From positions 1 to 41,284 of the forward strand of contig CAZAJB010000015.1 in assembly GCA_964485345.1 (NCBI GenBank): DNA of 41,284 bases. The letters are read 5' to 3'. The first letter of the stretch is position 1. Each line of letters opens with the position of its first letter. Of the stretch, positions 24,550 to 31,133 are shown one piece after another. The notes below the pieces were generated by a model. It made no database searches. It saw nothing but the letters and a program-made list of their open reading frames with translations, and was not told the origin of the DNA. Made by a program: the position numbers and the translations under genes. Source of the DNA: UBA5420 sp964485345 (GTDB lineage: Bacteria > Bacillota > Limnochordia > Darwinibacteriales > Darwinibacteriaceae).

Positions 24550-25686
24550 ATGTTGACAATTATCGAAGGTGTTCATGTTTATGCTCCCCATGACCTTGGG
24601 ATACAGGATATTGTCTTCTGCTATGACAAAATTCTGGAAATCGGAGACAACCTTTTCCCTTCCTATCCAAAGGCCAAAAGAGTTGACGGCAAGGGTCTTA
24701 TGGCTACGCCTGGTTTTGTTGACCAGCATGTTCATGTCACAGGTGGGGGAGGCGAGGGGAGCTTTCGAACCCGCGTTCCAGAACTTAAGTTGACCGATTG
24801 CGTGCTGGCAGGCGTTACAACCCTAGTGGGTGTACTGGGTACGGATGGGATCACTCGCAGCGTGGAGAACCTGGTTGCCAAGACAAAGGCCTTGTGTGAA
24901 GAGGGGCTTACGGCGTATTGCCTGACCGGTTCGTATGAGTATCCTACCATTACCTTAACGGGCGATGTGAAAAAGGACATTGCTTTTATCCACGAGGTCC
25001 TTGGGGTTAAGGTAGCCCTCTCTGATCACCGCTGTTCACACTTGACCAAAGCAGAGCTGGTCAGGCTAGTGAGTGATGTGCGCATGGCATCCCTGATCAG
25101 TGGTAAGCCTGGCCTTGTCACAATGCATATGGGTCGTGGCAAGCAACACCTCAACATGGTATTTGAGATCCTAGCAGAGACAGATTTACCCATTAAGCAC
25201 TTTAGGCCAACCCATGTGGGTAAGCTCGGCGAGCCAGCGCTACGCTTTGCCAAAATGGGGGGTTATATCGATTTTACGGCCAGCCCCGACCCCAGGGATG
25301 CTGCAGGCGACATTCTAGAGGCGATCAAAGCTGGTGCACCCCTTGACAAGATGACCCTGAGTTCGGATTCCAATGGCAGCCTGCCTAAATGGAACGAGAA
25401 GAATGAGATGATCGGGATCGTGGCCGCTTCGATGAAATCCCTGCATCATGTCCTCAAAGAACTGATCCAGACAGGAAGTATGGAAGTGACAGATGCCTTG
25501 CGTCTCGCCACAACGAACGTGGCCCAGGCGCTAGAGCTCCATGGGAGAAAAGGCAAGCTCCAGGCAGGTTATGATGCAGATCTTCTCTTACTCGATTCTG
25601 ACCTTAACCTCGACACCGTCATTGCCCGGGGCCAACTCTTGATGCGAGGCGGAGCGCTTCAGGTTCAGGATACCTATCCACGATAA
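24550..25686 (+). CDS. iadA: Beta-aspartyl (isoaspartyl) dipeptidase
   Basis: 378 aa, ATG with AAGGAGG 9 nt upstream. Amidohydrolase-superfamily, binuclear zinc: H60/H62 in QHVHVTGGGGEGSF, the conserved Tyr/His segment in TGSYEYPT, the presumed bridging carboxylated Lys in VLGVKVALSDHR, HMGRG, and catalytic Asp273 in LSSDSNGS. It cleaves isoAsp-X dipeptides from damaged proteins, or peptides with iso-linkages, in the cytoplasm. The ECF S gene follows after 71 nt; a functional link between them is not evident. Confidence 0.92.
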   Translation: MLTIIEGVHVYAPHDLGIQDIVFCYDKILEIGDNLFPSYPKAKRVDGKGLMATPGFVDQHVHVTGGGGEGSFRTRVPELKLTDCVLAGVTTLVGVLGTDGITRSVENLVAKTKALCEEGLTAYCLTGSYEYPTITLTGDVKKDIAFIHEVLGVKVALSDHRCSHLTKAELVRLVSDVRMASLISGKPGLVTMHMGRGKQHLNMVFEILAETDLPIKHFRPTHVGKLGEPALRFAKMGGYIDFTASPDPRDAAGDILEAIKAGAPLDKMTLSSDSNGSLPKWNEKNEMIGIVAASMKSLHHVLKELIQTGSMEVTDALRLATTNVAQALELHGRKGKLQAGYDADLLLLDSDLNLDTVIARGQLLMRGGALQVQDTYPR

Positions 25687-25757
25687 GCCCTTGAAGGAGA
25701 TTTTGCTTGCAAGCGGAAGGCTATAAGGTAAAAACATCGACGAAAGGGGAAGGCCAC

Positions 25758-26315
25758 ATGGGAGACCGACGAGACCGCCAAAACACACGTTATCTTAAGC
25801 TTTCCGACTATGTAATTCTCGCCATGCTTGCTGCCATGGGTATAGCCAGCAAAGTCATCATTGTCCCCTTGGCGCAAGTGATCACAGGACCCCTCTTTAT
25901 TCCGGGCGGAGTGGTTGCTGGTGGGTTCTTTATGATGTTCATCATTCTCGGGACGGCCATCACAGGAAAACTCGGTGCCGCTCTCTTGATGTCGCTAGTT
26001 CAGGCAGTCCTCGTCACAATCACAGGGACCTTTGGCTCCCACGGGGCAGCCAGTCTCCTTACCTATACCTTCCCGGGGCTCGCGGTGGAAGTGTGGTTTT
26101 TCCTCAGTAGACACAGGGGATGCTGTCCAGTTTGCTGCTTTATCGGGGGTATGGTTGCCAATGTCGCTGGGACCGTCGCAGTCAACCTAGCCATTTTCAA
26201 CCTGTCCTTGATTCCCCTACTGTTGTCTATGGCCGTTGCTGCACTTTCGGGGGGATTAGGCGGTCTTGTGGCCAGTAGTATCGCCCGGAATCTGAAAAAG
26301 CTAGAGATCCTTTAG
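25758..26315 (+). CDS. ECF transporter S component, substrate unknown
   Basis: 185 aa from ATG 25758 (AAAGGGGAAGG upstream). About six membrane helices; the small size and the N-terminal helix SDYVILAMLAAMGIASKVI, followed by PLAQVITGPLFIPGGVVAGGF, resemble S components of the energy-coupling-factor class (thiamine/HMP/cobalt-type). A Cys cluster (CCPVCC) near residue 127 sits in a cytoplasmic or loop region. Genes for two ECF ATPases and EcfT follow at 27086-29162, with one membrane-anchored sulfite-oxidase-fold protein between. It should bind the imported molecule. Context of MobB, MobA and formate dehydrogenase suggests a molybdenum/tungsten or pterin-related substrate, but this is inference. 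Confidence 0.78.
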   Translation: MGDRRDRQNTRYLKLSDYVILAMLAAMGIASKVIIVPLAQVITGPLFIPGGVVAGGFFMMFIILGTAITGKLGAALLMSLVQAVLVTITGTFGSHGAASLLTYTFPGLAVEVWFFLSRHRGCCPVCCFIGGMVANVAGTVAVNLAIFNLSLIPLLLSMAVAALSGGLGGLVASSIARNLKKLEIL

Positions 26316-26386
26316 GCCTGAGAAAAATAGACCGTGACCCCATGCTAAAGACTGGGGCTTCCAGTAGCGTTTGGGTGAACAAAGCA

Positions 26387-26410
26387 AACCCTGGAACTTC
26401 CGGGGTTTTG
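26387..26410 (+). terminator. Possible attenuator after the S-component gene
   Basis: The 243-nt gap 26316-26558 has no gene. It contains AACCCTGG/CCGGGGTT (26387-26407, loop AACTT, TTTT tail), a terminator-like hairpin. Upstream GTTTG (26369-26373) can pair instead with CAAAC (26385-26389), which would break the terminator. A further stem CCCCA/TGGGG precedes these, and GGGGTC/GACCCC (26464-26488) and GCTTCC/GGAAGC follow. This layout could be a terminator/anti-terminator switch, but no known riboswitch class is recognised. Confidence 0.4.
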
Positions 26411-26558
26411 GCCATTCTGCGTAGCACCATAGTGGAAAACAGGCGAATTGGGGAAGACTGATCAGGGGTCCGATCAGGTGCCAGACCCCTTGCAGGAGAT
26501 TCTGCTTCCGAGGGGAAGCTTTCATCAGGAAGCTACTAGACCCGAGGGGGGATCGGAG

Positions 26559-27089
26559 ATGAAAAAGATGAGAAAGCAGACCGTAGGAATCGTGATCGCC
26601 GTACTTCTCCTCGTTTTTGCCGTGGCCATCTTGGCCTACCTTAATGTTGGAGATCTGCAGAGAAAAAGAGAGCTGGGGACCAATGCAGAATTTGTGTTGA
26701 TCCATGGCCAGACAGAACAGCGAGTGACTATGGAAGATCTTCAAGCCTTGAATCCTGTGGACTTCATGGCAGTAATACGCACAAGTACGACTGCGGGGTC
26801 CACCACCGTAACCTTCACCGGCGTGCAGCTCAGCGCCTTGCTGGAGAAATATGGGGTGAATGTGCGTGCAGGATCAACCATTGAGGTAAAAGCTCTAGAT
26901 GGCTACTCTTCGGCCTTGCGAGGTGAAGAGGTACTTGAAGAGGAAAACGTGTACATTGCCATAGCCATGAATGGGGAGCCGCTGAAACCCAAGGCTGAGG
27001 GTGGCCTGGGCCCTTATTACCTAGTGATGCCAAATACAGAATTCGCCCAGCGCTGGGTTAAGTTTATGGAGGAGATTGTTGTTCGGTGA
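26559..27089 (+). CDS. Membrane-anchored sulfite-oxidase-fold protein without Mo-ligand cysteine
   Basis: 176 aa from ATG 26559 (GGGGGG about 9 nt upstream). One N-terminal helix (about 8-27) anchors it, with the remaining ~145 residues predicted outside. That part resembles a shortened oxidoreductase molybdopterin-binding domain (PF00174): the VTMEDLQAL segment, TFTGVQLSALLEKYGV, IEVKALDGYSSALRGEEV, AMNGEPL and GPYYLVMPN. The protein has no cysteine at all, while sulfite oxidases bind Mo through one, so it is probably not a redox enzyme. Its place between the S component and ECF ATPases (overlapping the first as GTGA) suggests an extracytoplasmic partner that captures a pterin-type ligand for the importer. 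This role is inferred. Confidence 0.7.
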   Translation: MKKMRKQTVGIVIAVLLLVFAVAILAYLNVGDLQRKRELGTNAEFVLIHGQTEQRVTMEDLQALNPVDFMAVIRTSTTAGSTTVTFTGVQLSALLEKYGVNVRAGSTIEVKALDGYSSALRGEEVLEEENVYIAIAMNGEPLKPKAEGGLGPYYLVMPNTEFAQRWVKFMEEIVVR

Positions 27090-27775
27090 AAGCTTTTGAA
27101 CAGAACGCTCTAGAAGGACGCCAGATTAGCTTTTCATATGCCGGGGGCAGACCCCTGTTTAGCCAAGTCAATCTTCATGTTAAGCCTGGTGAGTGCGCCA
27201 TCTTACGAGGTCCTTCCGGTTCGGGTAAGACCACCTTGTGCCACATTTTAGCGGGGATCATCCCACGTTCCATTTCAGGTACCTTAGAAGGCGAGGTGCT
27301 GTTGTTTGGGGATAATCTCCGCGCCCTTTCGTTGGCCAGCGTCGTAGATAAGCTGGGGATTCTCTTTCAAAACCCAGACTCCCAGCTCTTTTTTCCCACT
27401 GTAGAAGATGAGATCGCCTTTGGACCAGAAAACCTCTGTCTATCGAGGCAGGAGATGGCTTTCCGCATTGAACAGGTCTTAGAGACAGTGCAGATGAGTG
27501 CCTATCGCTGGGTCGAGACAGAAACTCTCTCCCATGGCCAAAAACAGCGTATTGCTTTGGCCGCCGTCCTGGCTTTACAGCCACAAATTCTTATCCTGGA
27601 TGAGGCTTTTTCGCAGCTTGACACGGAGTCTACTCGGCTTGTAAAAGGGATCATTCAAGGGCAAAAGGAACTAGGTCATGCCATTTTCATGGTGGAAAAC
27701 GGTGAAGAGCATCTCGACCTGGCTGATCGCATCTACGAGCTCCAAGACGGACAGGTAAGGGAGGTAGTTCTGTGA
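27086..27775 (+). CDS. ECF transporter ATPase (first)
   Basis: 229 aa, GTG start overlapping the previous stop (GTGA). Walker A GPSGSGKTTL, Q-loop LFQNPDSQLF, signature LSHGQKQR, Walker B LILDEAF with catalytic Glu, and H-loop region replaced by MVENGEEHLD near residue 210, where ECF ATPases often have H. It forms the energising heterodimer with the next gene product beneath EcfT. The LFQNPDSQLFFPTV sequence is characteristic of ECF ATPases (EcfA/CbiO). Confidence 0.92.
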   Translation: MKAFEQNALEGRQISFSYAGGRPLFSQVNLHVKPGECAILRGPSGSGKTTLCHILAGIIPRSISGTLEGEVLLFGDNLRALSLASVVDKLGILFQNPDSQLFFPTVEDEIAFGPENLCLSRQEMAFRIEQVLETVQMSAYRWVETETLSHGQKQRIALAAVLALQPQILILDEAFSQLDTESTRLVKGIIQGQKELGHAIFMVENGEEHLDLADRIYELQDGQVREVVL

Positions 27776-28431
27776 TCTCCGCCATAACCCTACTTGATCT
27801 TGTTTTTCAATACGGAAAGGGCAACTTCACGCTCTCTTGCCCACATCTATCCTTCGCCCAAGGTGAGCTGAGCCTGATTACTGGGGCTAATGGTAGTGGC
27901 AAGACCACCCTTTCCAAATTGATGTGTGGCATCCTAAAGCCAGGCCAGGGCGAAGTGCGCATCTTCGGCCGATCCGCTGCATATATGTCGTTGGGGGAAA
28001 TAGGCAGCCAGGTGGGCTACCTCTTTCAAGACCCGGCACGCCAGCTCTTTGCTGGAACAGTGTGGAGGGAGATGACCTTTGTTCATGATCTTCTTGGAGA
28101 AGAGCAAGAATCTAGCAGAGAGAAAGCCTTAAGCCTCTTAGAACGCTTCGGCCTCGTTGCCCTCAAGGAGAGGAGTACCTATTACCTGAGCGGGGGCGAA
28201 AAGCAAAGGCTGGCCATCTGCACCACTCTCATGGGAGGGGCGCAGTTTTTGATCTTTGATGAGCCTACCGTCGGCCTAGATCGGAAAAACAGGGAGATTC
28301 TCTATGGGATACTCGATGATCTTACTGGGGAGGGGAGGGGTATCGCTGTGATCACCCATGAAAAGGAGCTGATCGACCGCTACCCACAGGCCCCTCGGAT
28401 CAAAGTGGAGCATGGGCAGGTGACCCTATGA
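27772..28431 (+). CDS. ECF transporter ATPase (second)
   Basis: 219 aa, GTG start overlapping the previous stop. Walker A GANGSGKTTLSKL, Q-loop LFQDPARQLFAGTVW, signature LSGGEKQRLA, Walker B FLIFDEPTVGLD, switch His in ITHEKEL. It completes a heterodimeric ATPase pair; both sites look competent, although the first subunit lacks a clear switch His. Overlaps the EcfT gene as ATGA, so the three are tightly coupled. Confidence 0.92.
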   Translation: MISAITLLDLVFQYGKGNFTLSCPHLSFAQGELSLITGANGSGKTTLSKLMCGILKPGQGEVRIFGRSAAYMSLGEIGSQVGYLFQDPARQLFAGTVWREMTFVHDLLGEEQESSREKALSLLERFGLVALKERSTYYLSGGEKQRLAICTTLMGGAQFLIFDEPTVGLDRKNREILYGILDDLTGEGRGIAVITHEKELIDRYPQAPRIKVEHGQVTL

Positions 28432-29162
28432 TTAACGTAGATCCAAGGGTGAAGCTACTCTGGGTATTACTTTCTACAACCGGAGCACTTGTCTTTTACC
28501 GACCGGTTTGGATGGCAGGTCTAGCCCTTTTTTCCTTGTTGGGCACCATGTGCTTTGGAGCTGATCTGCAATCGCTTAGGGGGCGCTTGCGTCGTTTTTT
28601 TCCTCTCTTTGTTGCCGTGATCCTAATCCATATGGCCTTTGTACAAACTGGTACTCCACTCTTGGTGATCGGAGACTACAAGCTCATCACCACGGACGGT
28701 GTCAGGCGCGGAGCCATTACGCTGCTACGGTTTTTCGTTATTCTCTGTTCAGCGGCAGTGATGGCCGCCGAGAACAGTAGGCGAGTCCTCGCGGCCCTAG
28801 GTAAGCTAAAGATACCCTACCTCTTCTCCTTTATGCTGATGATCGCTTTGCGCTTTATACCCTCCTTTAGCGCTTCCTTTTCCGATTCTTTGCTTGCCCT
28901 CCAATTGCGCGGAGTTGAGCTCAAAAAGATCCCTCTGCGCAAGAAATTGCGGATGTATCGTGATCTGTTACTCCCGGTTGTAGCTGACTCTGTAGTGAAG
29001 TCTAGGGTGCTTGCCATCGTGATGGAGGCTCGCGGTTTTGGATCCCTAGGCAAGCGGACAAGCTATTTGGACGTGAGCATGACCCCCTCAGATTGGGTAT
29101 TAACAGGGGCACTCTTTGGCTTGACTATCGCCGCTTTTGGCATTTACTATCTCACCATCTAG
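28428..29162 (+). CDS. ecfT: ECF transporter transmembrane coupling protein T
   Basis: 244 aa, about five to six membrane helices. The two coupling-helix Ala/Leu-Arg-Gly motifs that dock the ATPases are visible as QLRGVEL (about residue 162) and EARGFGS (about 200). N-terminal DPRVKLLWVLL is typical of EcfT. With a dedicated S component, two ATPases and T in one cluster, this is a group I (stand-alone) ECF importer rather than the shared EcfAA'T module. Confidence 0.9.
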   Translation: MINVDPRVKLLWVLLSTTGALVFYRPVWMAGLALFSLLGTMCFGADLQSLRGRLRRFFPLFVAVILIHMAFVQTGTPLLVIGDYKLITTDGVRRGAITLLRFFVILCSAAVMAAENSRRVLAALGKLKIPYLFSFMLMIALRFIPSFSASFSDSLLALQLRGVELKKIPLRKKLRMYRDLLLPVVADSVVKSRVLAIVMEARGFGSLGKRTSYLDVSMTPSDWVLTGALFGLTIAAFGIYYLTI

Positions 29163-29172
29163 GGGGCTTTAT

Positions 29173-29925
29173 ATGAAGGCGATTGCGATTAACGGCACAT
29201 CAAACTCGGGTAAGACCGCCCTTTGCGAGGTGATCATCAGGGGACTGCGCCAGAGGGGTTATACTGTGGGATCTGTTAAGGAGATTCACTCCCCTGACTT
29301 TGCCCTCGATCCAGATCTGGAAGAGGATACGGGACGTCACCGCCAAAGCGGATCCCAGCTGGTCACCGCTCGGGCCTTCCAGGAGACAGACGTTCTCTAT
29401 CAGGTGAAACTTCCCATAGACGAGATTCTCGGGCACTATGACCATGATTTTGTCATCCTAGAAGGCGTTACAGACTGCAACTGTCCTCGGATTCTCACCG
29501 CGCATCATGAAGATGAGATCAAAGAACGTCTCGACGGGAGGGTTATTGCTGTGTCGGGCGTCCTAGCTAACACAGGCTGCCGGGAGGTCTTGGGTCTTCC
29601 GGTTTTCCACGCCCTGCAAGACCCAGCAAGTTTGGTAGATTTTGTGGTCGACCACGCCTTTGAACCACTTCCTTCCTTTGATGCTGATTGTTGTCACCTG
29701 TGCGGCTACAGTTGCCATGAACTAGCAGGGCGGATCGCCAAAGGACAGGCAAGCAGGGAAGACTGCGTTTTGGATGCCCAAGGGACGGAGCTCGTGATCG
29801 ATGGAGTCTCCATTCCCATGGTGCCCTTTGTGCAAAACATACTGAAAAATGCAGTCCTAGGGGTGACCCGAGAGCTCGATGGCTATAAGGAACACAGCAA
29901 AATAGAGGTTAGGTTCAAAGCATGA
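29173..29925 (+). CDS. mobB: MobB-like GTPase fused to a four-Cys Fe-S-type domain
   Basis: 250 aa from ATG 29173 (AGGGGG 7 nt upstream). Residues 1-160 are the MobB P-loop fold: NGTSNSGKTAL (Walker A), the KEIHSPDFALDPDLEEDTGRH loop typical of MobB (split here: KEIHSPDF then DTGRHRQSGS), and FVILEGVTD. MobB assists MobA in making the guanine-dinucleotide form of the Mo/W-pterin. The C-terminal part has C174-x2-C177-x3-C181-x16-C198 followed by a conserved-looking tail, resembling the PF04060 four-cysteine Fe-S cluster motif. Its location between the ECF importer and formate dehydrogenase fits cofactor maturation. The following kinase gene overlaps it as ATGA. Confidence 0.82.
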   Translation: MKAIAINGTSNSGKTALCEVIIRGLRQRGYTVGSVKEIHSPDFALDPDLEEDTGRHRQSGSQLVTARAFQETDVLYQVKLPIDEILGHYDHDFVILEGVTDCNCPRILTAHHEDEIKERLDGRVIAVSGVLANTGCREVLGLPVFHALQDPASLVDFVVDHAFEPLPSFDADCCHLCGYSCHELAGRIAKGQASREDCVLDAQGTELVIDGVSIPMVPFVQNILKNAVLGVTRELDGYKEHSKIEVRFKA

Positions 29926-30524
29926 GATTCCCATCGAAGAAAAACAAGGTCACTCTAGAAGGCGGAATCGTGATCAAGCAGCACGCAGACGGAGACGCCA
30001 TGCGCCGTGAAGTTCGGGCCCTCGAGCACCTTCACCAGGCGGGGCTTGCGGTTCCTACCCTTTTGGCGGTGGAAGAGAATGCGCTCAAGCTCCAGTACCT
30101 AGCAGGCCCAACCTACGCCGAGCTTGTGGAGGCGATGACCCTCAAGCAAGCAGAGGCCATAGCGGCTTGGCTGGCTGATTATCATCGCATCACTGGACTT
30201 TTGCGCGGTGACTGTAACCTGCGGAATTTCTTGTGGTCTAAGGAGACGTGTGTAGGTGTAGACTTTGAAGACTATGCAACTGCCGGCGAGTGGGAGATTG
30301 ATATGGGGAAAATCCTGGCCTTTGCCGTCACCTATAATCCACCCCTTACGGCAAAAAAGGCAGATTGCGCCGCGCTCTTGCTCCAGGCTTTTGGGGAATC
30401 GGGAGGAGAGTTTGGACGTATAAAGAGTGCTTATCTACAGGAGATCGCCGCCATGAACCAGAGGCGAGAAAACGCCTTGATCCATCTTCCGGCAGCGGCC
30501 TCGTTTCTTGAGAAGCTCTTCTAG
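29922..30524 (+). CDS. Small protein-kinase-fold (APH/Bud32-like) protein
   Basis: 200 aa, ATG overlapping the mobB stop. Kinase-fold elements: an N-terminal GIVIKQ Lys and RREVRALEHL Glu, the catalytic loop RGDCNLRN (D97, N102; His of the usual HGD replaced by Arg) and the metal-binding D114 in GVDFEDY. Length and motifs match the lipopolysaccharide-kinase/Bud32/aminoglycoside phosphotransferase superfamily. Its partner and substrate are unknown; translational coupling to mobB suggests it phosphorylates a cofactor intermediate or a maturation protein. Antibiotic resistance is unlikely from this context. It is the last gene before the formate dehydrogenase promoter. Confidence 0.7.
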   Translation: MRFPSKKNKVTLEGGIVIKQHADGDAMRREVRALEHLHQAGLAVPTLLAVEENALKLQYLAGPTYAELVEAMTLKQAEAIAAWLADYHRITGLLRGDCNLRNFLWSKETCVGVDFEDYATAGEWEIDMGKILAFAVTYNPPLTAKKADCAALLLQAFGESGGEFGRIKSAYLQEIAAMNQRRENALIHLPAAASFLEKLF

Positions 30525-30567
30525 GAGAGGCGCTTCTAATAAAGTTCCAAAAGCAACCAAAGGATTA

Positions 30568-30596
30568 TTGCTTGTGGTGCCTAATAGGGATATGAT
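30568..30596 (+). promoter_or_regulatory. Promoter of the formate dehydrogenase operon
   Basis: -35 TTGCTT (30568-30573), 17-nt spacer, -10 TATGAT (30591-30596). A second -10-like TATAAT lies at 30601-30606. AT-rich leader of about 35 nt precedes AGGAGG and the ATG at 30638. Confidence 0.6.
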
Positions 30597-30637
30597 ATTC
30601 TATAATAAGTACGATAATTTTTTCACAGGAGGTTTTT

Positions 30638-31111
30638 ATGGGGACTTGTACTTGCAAAACAGCCTGGGATGAGCTGAATGAAGTCATTGAGGCCAATCGG
30701 GGCAACGAATCTGCCCTGATCGAAGTGTTGCATAAAGCGCAGGAAATAATGGGTTACCTGCCCCGTGACGTGCAGGAAGCTGTTGCGGAGGGATTACACG
30801 TTCCTTTGAACAAGGTGTATGGTGTAGTCTCTTTCTACCATCATTTTTCTGTGGAGCCGAAGGGCAAGTACCAAATCGCGGTCTGCAATGGAACCGCTTG
30901 TTATGTCAAGGGAGCATCAGCCGTGATTAGTGGTTTGGAACAAGCCCTCGGTATCAAAGCCGGCGAGACCACAAAGGATGGCAAGTTTTCTTTGGCAGCA
31001 GTGCGCTGCCTAGGGGCTTGCAGCCTTGCTCCTGTCATGACCATTAACCAAAAGGCCTACGGCCTGATCGACGCGGACAAAGCCGTTGAGATTTTGAAAC
31101 AGTACGAGTAG
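30638..31111 (+). CDS. NuoE-like [2Fe-2S] subunit of formate dehydrogenase
   Basis: 157 aa, ATG 6 nt after AGGAGG. Thioredoxin-like ferredoxin fold of the NuoE/HndA/FdsG family: VYGVVSFYHHF, the first Cys pair in CNGTACYVKG, and the second in CLGACSLAPV, together binding one [2Fe-2S]. N-terminal helical region LHKAQEIMGYLP is typical. It passes electrons between the NuoF-like flavoprotein and the FdhA subunit. First gene of the fdh operon; the NuoF-like gene follows after 22 nt. Confidence 0.93.
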   Translation: MGTCTCKTAWDELNEVIEANRGNESALIEVLHKAQEIMGYLPRDVQEAVAEGLHVPLNKVYGVVSFYHHFSVEPKGKYQIAVCNGTACYVKGASAVISGLEQALGIKAGETTKDGKFSLAAVRCLGACSLAPVMTINQKAYGLIDADKAVEILKQYE

Positions 31112-31133
31112 GAAGGAATGGAGGTGAATGTCC

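Noticed and set aside
26316..26558. Molybdenum-cofactor (Moco) riboswitch
   Set aside because: Context fits, but I could not match the Moco motif consensus by eye.
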